A program made the translations under genes and the position numbers. This document shows, piece by piece, positions 31,258 through 41,605 of a DNA stretch of 64,000 nucleotides (the stretch's first letter is position 1; each line of letters begins with the position of its first letter). Under the pieces are notes generated by a model. That model had not been told where the DNA came from. It did not search any database and was given only the letters and a program-made list of their open reading frames with translations. Source of the stretch: Planomonospora sp. ID82291. Its GTDB lineage: Bacteria; Actinomycetota; Actinomycetes; Streptosporangiales; Streptosporangiaceae. Location of the stretch: NCBI RefSeq assembly GCF_015711645.1, contig NZ_JABTEX010000004.1, positions 124,001-188,000 on the forward strand, in the 5' to 3' direction.

Positions 31258-33015
31258 ATGAAACACGGGAGAGGCCTCCTGGCGGTCGTGGCGCTGGCCG
31301 GGGCGGTCACCCTGGTAGGCACCCTGGCGGGCGCTCCCGCCGCGGAGGCCACCGGTACGGCCGGGGCGGTCTCCACCGCGACCCGTGACCACCTGGTCTT
31401 CTACACGCCGGGCGGGCACGCCCGGGCGGTGCGGGCCGTCGCCGAGGCCGGCGGCGAGGTCCTGTCCACCGAACCGAAGCTCGGCTACGTCATCGCCAGG
31501 GCCGGCGGGAGCCCGGGCGCGCGCTTCGTCGAGAGGCTCGCCGGGAACCCCGTCGTCGCGGGCGTCTCCTCCGACCGCAGGATCGGCACCGCCACCGCGC
31601 CGCCGACCGCCCCGGACCGGGGCACGGCGGCCGCGTCGTTCCCCGAAGGGCCCGTGCGCCGGGAGGGGGCGGCGTCCTTCCCCGAGGGGGGCGCGTTCTC
31701 CCGGAGCGATCCCGGCGCCGAGCCGCTCGCCGGGCGCCAGTGGGACATGAAGATGATCGGCGCCACCGCGGGCGGCTCCCACGCCACCGCCCCCGGCGAC
31801 CGGAAGGTCCTGGTGGGCGTCATCGACACCGGCGTCGACGGCCGGCACCCCGACATCGCGCCCAACTTCGACCGCGAGCGCAGCCGCAACTTCGTCACCG
31901 ACCTGCCCCGGGACTCCACCGGTGCGGAGCTCGACGGGCCGTGCGAGTTCTCCGGCTGCAAGGACCCCGCCGACTGGGACGACGACGGCCACGGCACCCA
32001 CGTCGCCAGCACCATCGCCTCCCCGGTCAACGGCCTCGGCATCGCCGGGGTCGCTCCCGGGGTGACCCTGGTCAACCTCCGGGCCGGGCAGGACTCCGGC
32101 CTGTTCTTCCTCAAGCCCAGCCTCGACGCGCTCACCTACGCCGCCGACAACGGCATCGACGTGGTCAACATGAGCTACTACGTCGACCCGTGGCTGTTCA
32201 ACTGCACGGCCAACCCCGCCGACTCCACGGCCGACCGGCTGGAGCAGCGCGGCGTCATCACCGGCATGCAGCGCGCCCTCGACTACGCCCGCGAGCGCGG
32301 CGTCACGCTCATCAGCGCCCTCGGCAACGGCTCCACCGACCTGGGCCGGCCGAGGACCGACACGACCAGCCCCGACTACCCGGCCGAGTCCGCGCGCGTC
32401 CGCAAGGTCGACAACTCCTGCCTCAACGTGCCGGCCGAGTCCAGGGGCGTCATCGCGGTCTCCGCGGTCGGGCCGAGCGGGCGCAAGGCCTACTACTCCG
32501 ACTACGGCACCGAGCAGACCGACCTGTCGGCCCCCGGCGGCGACGAGTACGACGGCGGCACGGGGTTCGACGTCACCCGGACGGTCCTGGCCGCCGTCCC
32601 CGAGCACGTCGTGCGCGCCCAGGGCCTGCTGGCCAAGGACGGCAGGCCCACCAGCACGAGCGTGGTGCGCGACTGCCAGGGCGGCACCTGCGCCTACTAC
32701 CAGTACCTCGCGGGCACCTCGATGGCCGCCCCGCACGCCACCGGCGTCGCCGCGATCCTGGTGAGCCGCTTCGGCGAGCCCGGCCGCTTCCGCCAGGGGG
32801 CGGGCTGGGACGGGCTCACCATGCCCCCCGCCGACGTCGAGCGCCTGCTGTACGCCAGCGCCGTCCGCAAGGCGTGCCCCTCGCCCCGCACCTACGTCTA
32901 CCGCTACGAGCAGGCCAAGGAGCGGCACACCTGCGAGGGCGCGAAGGCCCGCAACGGCTTCTACGGCCGCGGCGTCGTCAACGCGGCCAGGGCCGCCGCC
33001 GTCGACCACGACTGA
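31258..33015 (+). CDS. secreted subtilisin-like serine protease (S8 family)
   Basis: This 585-residue protein has a signal peptide (basic start, hydrophobic core to about residue 30, then APAAEA). A propeptide-like domain reaches about residue 165. The catalytic triad is Asp190 in VIDTGVD, His245 in DGHGTHVAS and Ser488 in GTSMAAPHA. The oxyanion Asn is in SALGNGS (about residue 360). Several Cys (CEFSGC, FNC, SCLN, DCQGGTC, KACPS, HTCEG) could form disulfides outside the cell. There is no cell-wall anchor. GGAGGG precedes the ATG. A general extracellular or sporulation-linked protease is likely; the substrate is unknown. Confidence 0.95.
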   Translation: MKHGRGLLAVVALAGAVTLVGTLAGAPAAEATGTAGAVSTATRDHLVFYTPGGHARAVRAVAEAGGEVLSTEPKLGYVIARAGGSPGARFVERLAGNPVVAGVSSDRRIGTATAPPTAPDRGTAAASFPEGPVRREGAASFPEGGAFSRSDPGAEPLAGRQWDMKMIGATAGGSHATAPGDRKVLVGVIDTGVDGRHPDIAPNFDRERSRNFVTDLPRDSTGAELDGPCEFSGCKDPADWDDDGHGTHVASTIASPVNGLGIAGVAPGVTLVNLRAGQDSGLFFLKPSLDALTYAADNGIDVVNMSYYVDPWLFNCTANPADSTADRLEQRGVITGMQRALDYARERGVTLISALGNGSTDLGRPRTDTTSPDYPAESARVRKVDNSCLNVPAESRGVIAVSAVGPSGRKAYYSDYGTEQTDLSAPGGDEYDGGTGFDVTRTVLAAVPEHVVRAQGLLAKDGRPTSTSVVRDCQGGTCAYYQYLAGTSMAAPHATGVAAILVSRFGEPGRFRQGAGWDGLTMPPADVERLLYASAVRKACPSPRTYVYRYEQAKERHTCEGAKARNGFYGRGVVNAARAAAVDHD

Positions 33016-33064
33016 CCCGCCCGGGGCCGCCCCGCGGCGGTGGAGTCCGGTGCCCGGCCCGGCT

Positions 33065-33070
33065 TATCGT
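33065..33070 (+). promoter_or_regulatory. -10 box for leaderless DUF2784 transcript
   Basis: TATCGT lies 5 bases before the ATG at 33076. Confidence 0.4.
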
Positions 33071-33075
33071 GAATC

Positions 33076-33483
33076 ATGGCCTATCTCCTCATCGGGGAAG
33101 CCGCGATGGTGGTGCACTTCCTCTTCCTCGCCTTCATGGCGGTCGGCGGGTTCCTCGCCTGGTTCCGGCCCCGCCTCATCCGGGCGCACCTCGCCGTCGC
33201 CGCCTGGGGCGTGTTCTCCGTCACCACCGGGGCCGAGTGTCCGCTGACGGTGGTCGAGGACTGGGGCAGGCGCAACGGGGGGGAACAGGGGCTGCCCGCA
33301 GGGGGGTTCATCGACCACTACATCGAGGGGGTGATCTACCCCGAAACGGCCGCTGACCTGGCCCGTTTCGCCGTCGCCGGCCTCGTGGCCGCCTCCTGGA
33401 CCGGGTACGTCCTGCTGGCCCGGCGCCGCAGGGCGCGGCCGGGAGAGCCGGATGAGGAGGGGGCGGTTCACCACCTCCCGTGA
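33076..33483 (+). CDS. DUF2784 membrane protein
   Basis: The 135-residue protein has three predicted helices (residues 6-30, 42-56 and about 94-113). The family-typical motifs are MVVHFLFLAFMAVGG at the start, TGAECPLTVVEDWGRR (about 50-65) and FIDHYIEGVIYP (about 78-89), whose conserved Cys, Glu, Asp and His residues may bind a metal. The function of DUF2784 is unknown. It stands alone between the protease and pyruvate kinase genes. Confidence 0.85.
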   Translation: MAYLLIGEAAMVVHFLFLAFMAVGGFLAWFRPRLIRAHLAVAAWGVFSVTTGAECPLTVVEDWGRRNGGEQGLPAGGFIDHYIEGVIYPETAADLARFAVAGLVAASWTGYVLLARRRRARPGEPDEEGAVHHLP

Positions 33484-33559
33484 CCTGGAGGTAGCGTTAT
33501 GTCACGGATTGTTTCTCTGACGCTATGACAACTGCCACATCCAAGTGGTCTGTACCAAT

Positions 33560-33565
33560 TAGGCT
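33560..33565 (+). promoter_or_regulatory. -10 box for leaderless pyk transcript
   Basis: TAGGCT is followed by 7 bases and the GTG at 33573. No convincing -35 hexamer was found 17 bases upstream. Confidence 0.5.
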
Positions 33566-33572
33566 AGGACCC

Positions 33573-34991
33573 GTGACTCGTCGCGCGAAAATCGTCTGCA
33601 CTCTCGGCCCCGCCACCTCCTCTCCTGAACGCCTGCGCGAGCTCATCGCCGCCGGCATGGACGTGGCCCGCTTCAACCTCAGCCACGGCAGCCACGAGCT
33701 GCATCAGGAGGTCTACGACAGAGTGAGGGAGGTAGCGGCCGAACTCGGCCGCGGCGTAGGCCTGCTCGCCGACCTGCAGGGTCCCAAGATCCGTGTCGGC
33801 AGGTTCGAGGACGGCCCCGTGCGCCTGGGCTTCGGCGACGTCTTCACCATCACCACCGAGGACGTCCCCGGGGACCGCGAGCAGGTCTCCACCACCTACC
33901 TCGGCCTGCCCACGGACGTCCGCCCCGGCGACAGCATCCTGGTCGACGACGGCCGGGTCCGCCTCGAGGTCACCCGCGTCGAGGGCCCGCGCGTCACCAC
34001 CCGGGTCGTCATCGGCGGCATGATCTCCGACAACAAGGGCCTCAACCTGCCCGGCGTCAACGTCAGCGCGCCGGCCCTCACCGACAAGGACGAGGCCGAC
34101 CTGCGCTGGGCCCTGCGCACCGGCTTCGACATGATCGCTCTCTCCTTCGTGCGCCGGCCCGCCGACGCGCACGTCGTGCGCAACATCATGGAGCAGGAGG
34201 CGGTCCGCCTCCCGCTCCTCGCCAAGATCGAGAAGCCGGAGGCGGTCGACCGGCTGCCCGAGATCGTCGAGGCCTTCGACGGCATCATGGTCGCCCGCGG
34301 CGACCTCGGCGTGGAGCTTCCCCTGGAGGAGGTGCCGATCGTGCAGAAGCGCGCGATCGAGCTCTGCCGGGAGAAGGCCCGCCCCGTCATCGTCGCCACC
34401 CAGATGCTGGACTCGATGATGAGCGCCCCGCGTCCCACCCGGGCCGAGGCCTCCGACGTCGCCTACGCCGTGATGGACGGCGCCGACGCGGTCATGCTCT
34501 CCGGTGAGACCTCGGTCGGCACCTACCCGATCGAGTCCGTCGAGACGATGGGCCGCATCGCCAGCGCCGCCGAGCGCTCCGTGCTGGAGGCCACCCACAG
34601 CCTGCACCGTCTCCCGGAGACCACCGGCGGGGCCATCGCCAGGGCGGCGGCCGAGGTGGGCGCCATCGTCGGCGCCAAGGCGCTGGTGGCCTTCACGATG
34701 TCCGGTGAGACCGCCCGCCGGCTGGCCCGCTACCGCTCGCCGATCCCGCTGCTGGCCTTCACCTCCGCCTCGCACGTGCGCAACCAGCTCGCCCTGGTCT
34801 GGGGCGTGGAGACCTTCGAGGTCCCCTTCGTCCACCACACCGACGACATGGTCCGCCAGGTCGAGGCCGCGCTGCTCACCCAGGCCCGCCTGGAGAAGGG
34901 CGACAAGGTCGTCATCGTCGCCGGTTCCCCTCCCGGCCACGCCGGCACCACCAACGCCCTGCGCGTCCACACCATCGGCGCCGCGGTCTGA
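33573..34991 (+). CDS. pyk: pyruvate kinase
   Basis: Pyruvate kinase makes ATP and pyruvate from phosphoenolpyruvate in the last step of glycolysis. The 472-residue protein opens with TRRAKIVCTLGPATSS, the usual beginning, and has NLSHGS (about residues 31-36) and the active-site IEKPEAV and MVARGDLGVELP (about 239-250) with the catalytic Lys and Glu. The substrate and potassium loop ATQMLDSMM is near residue 275. I choose the GTG at 33573 instead of the ATG at 33525 because the protein family begins here and a -10 box lies 7 bases upstream. It ends before a clear terminator. Confidence 0.96.
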   Translation: MTRRAKIVCTLGPATSSPERLRELIAAGMDVARFNLSHGSHELHQEVYDRVREVAAELGRGVGLLADLQGPKIRVGRFEDGPVRLGFGDVFTITTEDVPGDREQVSTTYLGLPTDVRPGDSILVDDGRVRLEVTRVEGPRVTTRVVIGGMISDNKGLNLPGVNVSAPALTDKDEADLRWALRTGFDMIALSFVRRPADAHVVRNIMEQEAVRLPLLAKIEKPEAVDRLPEIVEAFDGIMVARGDLGVELPLEEVPIVQKRAIELCREKARPVIVATQMLDSMMSAPRPTRAEASDVAYAVMDGADAVMLSGETSVGTYPIESVETMGRIASAAERSVLEATHSLHRLPETTGGAIARAAAEVGAIVGAKALVAFTMSGETARRLARYRSPIPLLAFTSASHVRNQLALVWGVETFEVPFVHHTDDMVRQVEAALLTQARLEKGDKVVIVAGSPPGHAGTTNALRVHTIGAAV

Positions 34992-35006
34992 CACGCCCGC
35001 CCGCGT

Positions 35007-35046
35007 CCCCGCCGGAAGCGCGGCCCCGCTTCCGCGTCCGGCGGGG
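35007..35046 (+). terminator. terminator of pyk
   Basis: CCCCGCCGGA at 35007-35016 pairs with TCCGGCGGGG at 35037-35046, with a second GAAGCG/CGCTTC stem nested inside, starting 16 bases after the stop codon. Confidence 0.7.
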
Positions 35047-35326
35047 CCGACCGGGCGCGGTGGCGGTGCAGGAGTCCCGCGTCCGGCACCCGGGGCCGGC
35101 GCGGCGCTCGACCGGCACGCCGCCGAGGTGCGGGACGCCGTGGCGATCCCGGGCCGGCGGGCCGAGCCGGCCGCGCTGCTCGGCCACCCCAGGCGTACGG
35201 CACGGGCTCACCGAGAAGACGGGCCTCCTGACGGCCGAATGCCCTGAACATCACATGTGACGCATAAATCGATCATGTAGTACACGTCGGGAAGGCTGTG
35301 ACGGCGCCGGAGGCGCGAGAGCGGCG

Positions 35327-35355
35327 GAGCCACCCGGCGCTAGGCCGGGCGGCTC
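35327..35355 (-). terminator. hairpin downstream of the tRNA
   Basis: GAGCC A CCCGGC at 35327-35338 pairs with GCCGGG C GGCTC at 35344-35355, with one A-C mismatch and a 5-base loop, 10 bases past the 3' end of the minus-strand tRNA. Confidence 0.6.
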
Positions 35356-35364
35356 CGGGTGAGG

Positions 35365-35437
35365 TGCCCCGAGTGGGATTCGAACCCACACTCGATGGTG
35401 TTTGAGACCATTTCCTCTGCCGTTGGGATATCGGGGC
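35365..35437 (-). tRNA. tRNA, anticodon CAA (Leu by anticodon), short variable loop
   Basis: A complete 73-base cloverleaf folds on the minus strand: acceptor stem GCCCCGA/TCGGGGC, a D arm with three pairs and the GG of the D loop, anticodon stem ATGGT/ACCAT with loop CTCAAAC, a 5-base variable loop CGAGT, T stem GTGGG/CCCAC with TTCGAAT, and discriminator A. The anticodon CAA at 35402-35404 reads UUG, a rare Leu codon in this genome. Bacterial tRNA-Leu normally has a long variable arm, and this one does not. CCA is not encoded. A TAAGAT box at 35478-35483 on the minus strand could be its promoter. Confidence 0.85.
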
Positions 35438-35539
35438 TCGTCTCCGGGGGCGGCCCGGATCGCGGCCACCGGTGGTGATCTTAACCCGGAAGGGGATCGG
35501 TCACGGGCACCGGCGTGGTTCCAATCTAGCGGACGTCGG

Positions 35540-35545
35540 TACTCT
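35540..35545 (+). promoter_or_regulatory. -10 box for leaderless regulator transcript
   Basis: TACTCT is followed by 7 bases and the GTG at 35553. Confidence 0.5.
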
Positions 35546-35552
35546 CTTGCTC

Positions 35553-36170
35553 GTGAGTACGCAGCGGCGAGTGGTGATCGCGGAAGACGAGGCGCTGATC
35601 CGCCTCGACCTCAAGGAGATGCTGGAGGAGGACGGGTACGCCGTCGTCGGCGAGGCCGGGGACGGGGAGGCGGCGGTCAAGCTGGCGTCCGAGCTCCGGC
35701 CCGATCTGGTGATCCTGGACGTGAAGATGCCCGTCCTGGACGGGATCTCGGCCGCCGAGCAGATCGTGTCGCAGCGGATCGCGCCGTGCCTGATCCTGAC
35801 CGCCTTCTCGCAGCGGGACCTGGTCGAGCGGGCCAGGGACGCCGGAGCGATGGCCTATCTGGTCAAGCCGTTCACCAAGTCGGACCTGGTGCCGGCGATC
35901 GAGATGGCGGTGAGCCGGCACGAGGAGATCGCGGCGCTGGAGCGGGAGGTCGGCACCCTGTCCGACCGGCTGGAGACGCGCAAGCTGGTGGAGCGGGCCA
36001 AGGGGCTGCTCATGGCCGAGCACGGGTGGAGCGAGCCGCAGGCGTTCCGGTGGATCCAGAAGGCGTCCATGGACCGGCGGCTGAGCATGCGCGAGGTGGC
36101 GCAGATCGTGGTGGGCGCGGTGCCGGGCCCGGGTGGGGGCGGCGAGGGCGGCCGGGCCGTGGGGTCCTGA
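35553..36170 (+). CDS. pdtaR: PdtaR-type response regulator with ANTAR RNA-binding domain
   Basis: The 205-residue protein has a receiver domain: the acidic pair in IAEDEALIRLD, the phosphoacceptor Asp in VILDVKMPVLDG (about residue 56), and the Thr and Lys in LTAF and LVKPF. A coiled linker leads to an ANTAR domain (RKLVERAKGLLMAEHGWSEPQAFRWIQKASM, about residues 145-175). ANTAR proteins prevent transcription termination by binding paired RNA hairpins; PdtaR works with the PdtaS kinase, which is not adjacent. I start it at the GTG at 35553, where the receiver domain begins and a -10 box fits a leaderless start. The Gly-rich tail is not part of the domain. Confidence 0.92.
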   Translation: MSTQRRVVIAEDEALIRLDLKEMLEEDGYAVVGEAGDGEAAVKLASELRPDLVILDVKMPVLDGISAAEQIVSQRIAPCLILTAFSQRDLVERARDAGAMAYLVKPFTKSDLVPAIEMAVSRHEEIAALEREVGTLSDRLETRKLVERAKGLLMAEHGWSEPQAFRWIQKASMDRRLSMREVAQIVVGAVPGPGGGGEGGRAVGS

Positions 36171-36224
36171 CGGCGGACGCCCGGCCCTGCGCTCCGCCGC
36201 ACGGCGAGACGATCTTTCACGCCG

Positions 36225-36266
36225 GAGCCCGCGCGACCCCCTGTTCCCCAGGGGGCGCGCGGGCTC
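36225..36266 (+). terminator. terminator after the ANTAR regulator
   Basis: GAGCCCGCGCG pairs with CGCGCGGGCTC, and inside CCCCCT pairs with AGGGGG, starting 55 bases after the stop codon. Confidence 0.7.
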
Positions 36267-36403
36267 TGTCGTGTCCGACAGGTGGGACGGGAAAGATCGC
36301 AGGTCGCGGGCGGCGATGGCCTTTGCGCTGGTAGATGAATAGGATCGGTGTAATAACGAAGCGGTAACGGCGGGCGTTCCTGTATCGACCTGTGACATCC
36401 GCT

Positions 36404-36425
36404 GGTTGTACTAACCGACACAACC
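36404..36425. promoter_or_regulatory. inverted repeat upstream of livK
   Basis: GGTTGT and ACAACC flank ACTAACCGAC, 74 bases before livK. GGTT/AACC also pairs more closely within it. It is a possible regulator site for the liv operon; the protein is unknown. Confidence 0.35.
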
Positions 36426-36498
36426 TCTTGACCACCCCGACAGGGGAGGGCATCTGTGAACTCGGTCCCGACCAGGGCCGGGTGAAAGGAAGGCAACC

Positions 36499-37698
36499 TT
36501 GCGGCCTAAGACTGCTCGCCTCGGTGGAGTGCTTGCCGCCGGCATGGCGCTCGCCCTTGGTCTCGCTGCCTGCGGTAACGGCGGCTCGGAGACCACGCCG
36601 GCGGACGGCGGCTCCAGCGCTGCCGCTCCGGGCGCTGTCAAGATCGGCTTCATGGGCGACCTGACCGGTGCGAACGCCGGCATCGTCATCCCCCCGCGGA
36701 ACGGCGCGAAGCTCGCCATCGACCAGTACAACAAGACCAACCCCGCGGTGAAGATCGAGCTGGTCGAGTACGACAGCCAGGCCGACCCGTCCAAGGCCGT
36801 CGCCCTGGCCCAGCAGGCGATCAAGACCGACAAGATCGTGGGATTGATCGGCCCGGCGTTCTCCGGTGAGTCGGCCCAGGTCGGCCCGGTCCTGGAGGAG
36901 GCGAAGCTGCCGAGCATCTCGGCCTCGGCCACGAACGTGAAGCTCGCCGAGAACGGCTGGAAGTACTGGCACCGCGTGCTGCCGAACGACGGCGTCCAGG
37001 GCCCCGGCATCGCCGACTTCATCGCGGGCGGCGCCGCGGCCAAGAACGTGTTCGTCATCGACGACAAGTCCGAGTACGGCAAGCCGCTGGCCGATGCGGT
37101 CCGCGCCCAGCTGAAGACCAAGGGCGTCACGGTGACGGACGACTCGCTCGACCCGGCGGAGAGCGACTTCTCCTCGGTCGCGAACAAGGTCGCCGCCGCC
37201 AAGCCCGACGCGATCTTCTTCGGCGGCTACTACGCCGCGGGCGGCAACCTGCTCAAGCAGCTCCGCGACAAGAACGTGACCGCCAAGTTCCTCTCCGGCG
37301 ACGGCTCGCTGGACAAGGGCCTGATCGAGGGCGCCGGCGCGGAGAACGCCGAGGGCGCGCTCGTCGGCTGCCCGTGCTACATCGCGACCCCGGACGTCAC
37401 GGACGCCAAGGTCAAGGAGTTCGCCGCCGCCTACAAGGCCGCCTACAGCGCCGACCCGGCGATCTACGCCTCCGAGGGCTACGACGCCGCGACGGTCTTC
37501 ATCGAGGCGGTCAAGGCCGGCAAGACCACGCCCGAGGACATCAACCAGTTCATCTCCACGGTGGACATCGCGGGCGTCTCCAAGCAGGTGAAGTTCGCCC
37601 CGAACGGTGAGGTCGAGGCCAAGGACATCTACATCTACCAGGTCAAGGGCGGCGCCATCACGCTGCTCGGCAAGGCCGCGGAGGCGAAGCTGGGCTGA
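36499..37698 (+). CDS. livK: branched-chain amino acid ABC transporter, substrate-binding lipoprotein
   Basis: This 399-residue lipoprotein binds Leu/Ile/Val or related amides outside the cell. It has a signal ending in LGLAAC, an STP/Ala-rich linker and a type I periplasmic-binding fold opening with VKIGFMGDLTG. It contains the GLIGPAFSGES, VIDDKSEYGK and PDAIFFGGYYAAGG motifs. The start is a TTG 5 bases after GAAAGGAAGG; no upstream ATG or GTG gives a better signal peptide. It leads the livKHMGF operon, with a 158-base gap before livH. Confidence 0.92.
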   Translation: MRPKTARLGGVLAAGMALALGLAACGNGGSETTPADGGSSAAAPGAVKIGFMGDLTGANAGIVIPPRNGAKLAIDQYNKTNPAVKIELVEYDSQADPSKAVALAQQAIKTDKIVGLIGPAFSGESAQVGPVLEEAKLPSISASATNVKLAENGWKYWHRVLPNDGVQGPGIADFIAGGAAAKNVFVIDDKSEYGKPLADAVRAQLKTKGVTVTDDSLDPAESDFSSVANKVAAAKPDAIFFGGYYAAGGNLLKQLRDKNVTAKFLSGDGSLDKGLIEGAGAENAEGALVGCPCYIATPDVTDAKVKEFAAAYKAAYSADPAIYASEGYDAATVFIEAVKAGKTTPEDINQFISTVDIAGVSKQVKFAPNGEVEAKDIYIYQVKGGAITLLGKAAEAKLG

Positions 37699-37856
37699 GT
37701 CCGCAGGCTCCGAGGAGAGTTGGCAGTCGGCGCGGGGAGCGGGATGGCCGCGATGCGGTCCCCGCTCTCCGCGCACGTCCGGGGGGTCCACGAGATCCGC
37801 CGGAAGCGCGGCTGCCGGACAGTGCAGGCGATCCCCGCTAGAAGTGGTAATCCTCA

Positions 37857-38825
37857 GTGTTCAATGACTTCATCAATCAGTTCTGGCCGTCGACGGTCGA
37901 CGGCCTGGCCTTCGGGTCGATCTACGCCCTGATCGCGCTCGGGTACACGATGGTGTACGGCGTGCTCAGGCTGATCAACTTCGCGCACTCCGAAGTGTTC
38001 ATGATCGGCACCTTCGGCGCGATGTTCGTGCCCTTCGTGCTGGGCATCAACTCGGCGCTCACCGGCCTCGCGCTGGTCGGCGTGATCATCCTGATGATCC
38101 TGGCCGGCATGCTCGCCTCCGCGGGCACGGCGGTGGCGCTGGAGCGCATCGCCTACCGGCCGCTGCGCCGCCGCGGCGCGTCGCGGCTCGCGGCCCTCAT
38201 CTCCGCGATCGGCGCCTCGATCTTCCTCCAGGAGCTGTTCGCGCTCATCGTGATCCCGGAGGTCTTCGACCGCCCCCAGCAGGGCCGGATCCAGATGGCC
38301 CTGCCTCCGATCATGGAGCGGACCGAGCTGTTCTCCATCGCCGGACACCCGGTCAAGCTGCACCAGGTGGTCGTCGTCGTGGCGGCCGTCGGCATGATGG
38401 TCGTGCTGGACCGGCTGGTGAACCGCACGAAGATCGGCCGCGGCATCCGCGCCACCGCGCAGAACCCCGAGGCGGCGGTCCTGATGGGCGTCAACATCGA
38501 CTCCATCGTGCGGATGACGTTCCTGATCGGCGGCGGCATGGCCGGCGTGGCCGGTGCGCTGTACCTGATCGCCTACGAGAACACGAACTACTACATCGGG
38601 TTCCTCTTCGGCATCAAGGCGTTCACCGCGGCCGTCCTGGGCGGCATCGGCAACCTGCGGGGCGCCCTGGTCGGCGGAGTCACGCTCGGTCTGGTGGAGA
38701 ACTACGGAGCGATCTTCTTCGGTTCCGACTGGAAGCACGTGATCTCCTTCACCATCCTCGTCTTGGTCCTGATGTTCCGCCCCACCGGCATCCTCGGTGA
38801 ATCACTCCAGCAGGCGCGCGCATGA
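37857..38825 (+). CDS. livH: branched-chain amino acid ABC transporter permease LivH
   Basis: LivH is one of the two channel subunits. The 322-residue protein has about eight helices with the family's early motif SIYALIALGYTMVYGVLRLINFAHSEV (about residues 22-48) and the cytoplasmic coupling loop RATAQNPEAAVLMGVNIDSI (about 198-217). The late segment AVLGGIGNLRGALVGG (about 261-276) is typical. It starts at a GTG without a strong ribosome-binding site and ends in an ATGA overlap with livM. Confidence 0.94.
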   Translation: MFNDFINQFWPSTVDGLAFGSIYALIALGYTMVYGVLRLINFAHSEVFMIGTFGAMFVPFVLGINSALTGLALVGVIILMILAGMLASAGTAVALERIAYRPLRRRGASRLAALISAIGASIFLQELFALIVIPEVFDRPQQGRIQMALPPIMERTELFSIAGHPVKLHQVVVVVAAVGMMVVLDRLVNRTKIGRGIRATAQNPEAAVLMGVNIDSIVRMTFLIGGGMAGVAGALYLIAYENTNYYIGFLFGIKAFTAAVLGGIGNLRGALVGGVTLGLVENYGAIFFGSDWKHVISFTILVLVLMFRPTGILGESLQQARA

Positions 38826-39966
38826 ACGACAAGCAGACTTCCGTGGCAGGTTTCCGCCGGCGGCTGGGTCATGCCGGCGACGTGATGCACGATCGCTGGC
38901 AGCAGGCCCCCGGCTGGCAGCGGTGGATCGTCTACCTCCTCTTGATCGTCGCGGCGCTGCTGCTGCCGTCCGAGACCATCGGCAGCTTCATGTCGCCCGA
39001 CACCGACTGGGCGACGATCCTGTTCTTCCCGATCGGCACCTACGTGCTGCTGGCCATCGGCCTGAACGTCGTGGTGGGCCAGGCGGGCCTGCTCGACCTG
39101 GGCTTCGTCGCGTTCTACGCGGTCGGCGGCTACGCGATGGCGCTGCTCGGCACCCGGATGGGCTGGAACTTCTGGGTCATCATGGTGGCCGGTATCGCGA
39201 TCTGCGCGCTGGCGGGCGTCACGCTGGGCGCCCCGACGCTGCGGCTGCGCGGCGACTACCTGGCGATCGTCACGCTGGGCTTCGGCGAGATCATCCGCAT
39301 CACCGCCCGGAACACCGACGAGATCGGCGGTCCGAACGGCATCCGCGGCATCCCGCACCCGCCGAGCTTCGAGGGCATCACGATCGGCGACGTCGAGATC
39401 TTCAAGTACGGCGTGCTCGACCCGCGGCCCTACTACTACCTGCTGGTGGCCCTCGCCGTCGTGGTGATCATCCTGGTCAAGCGCTGGGAGAAGAGCCGGG
39501 TGGGACGCTCCTGGGCGGCGATCCGGGAGGACGAGGACGCGGCCGAGGTCATGGGCGTGCCGACCTTCCGCTTCAAGATGCTGGCCTTCGCCATCGGCGC
39601 CTCGATCGGCGGCGCGATGGGCGTGCTGTGGGCGGCCAAGTCCATCTCGATCAACCCGAACGACTTCCAGTTCCTGCTCTCGGCGACGATCCTGGCCGCG
39701 GTGGTCATGGGCGGGGCGGGCAACCTGCCGGGCGTCATGCTGGGCGCGTTCATCGTGGCCTGGCTGCCCGAGCGCTTCCGCGGCCTGCAGGAGTACCGCA
39801 TGCTGATCTTCGGCGCGGTGCTCGTCGCGCTGATGATCTTCCGCCCGGAGGGCCTGCTGCCGTCGCGTCAGCGGAAAGCGGAGCTGAAAGAGGGGTCAGG
39901 CGGGATGGGTACGCTCGGTGCAGAGGTGCCCGGGCCGGAGTCGCACGGTGAGGAGGTGGCCTCCAA

Positions 39967-39970
<4 letters not shown>
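38822..39970 (+). CDS. livM: branched-chain amino acid ABC transporter permease LivM
   Basis: LivM completes the channel. The 382-residue protein has GLNVVVGQAGLLDLGFVAFYAVGGY (about residues 80-104), TLRLRGDYLAIVTLGFGEIIRI (about 139-160) and the coupling loop SWAAIREDEDAAEVMGV (about 229-245), all LivM hallmarks. The AGNLPGVMLGAFIV segment follows. A 30-residue charged cytosolic tail is unusual but harmless. It starts at an ATG overlapping livH by four bases and ends in a GTGA overlap with livG. Confidence 0.94.
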
Positions 39971-41548
<1,578 letters not shown>

Positions 41549-41565
41549 GCCGTACCGCGTGATCA

Positions 41566-41595
41566 CGGACGGGCCCGTCTCGGCGGGCCCGTCCG
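41566..41595. terminator. bidirectional terminator between livF and the DUF4352 lipoprotein
   Basis: CGGACGGGCCCG pairs with CGGGCCCGTCCG, a perfect 12-base stem with a 6-base loop, in the short gap between convergent genes. Confidence 0.8.
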
Positions 41596-41605
41596 CCCGC
41601 GCCGC

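Larger units (their letters stand above)
34992..35364. other. gene-free region between pyk and the tRNA
   Basis: This 373-base stretch holds the pyk terminator at its left end and the tRNA terminator at its right end. Around 35248-35285 is an unusually AT-rich patch (ACATGTGACGCATAAATCG and on) with ACATG and CATGT flanking it. Open frames here look like shadows. Confidence 0.5.

Noticed and set aside
35365-35437. tRNA as an integration site of a mobile element
   Set aside because: No integrase and no duplicated 3' tRNA end were seen on either side.
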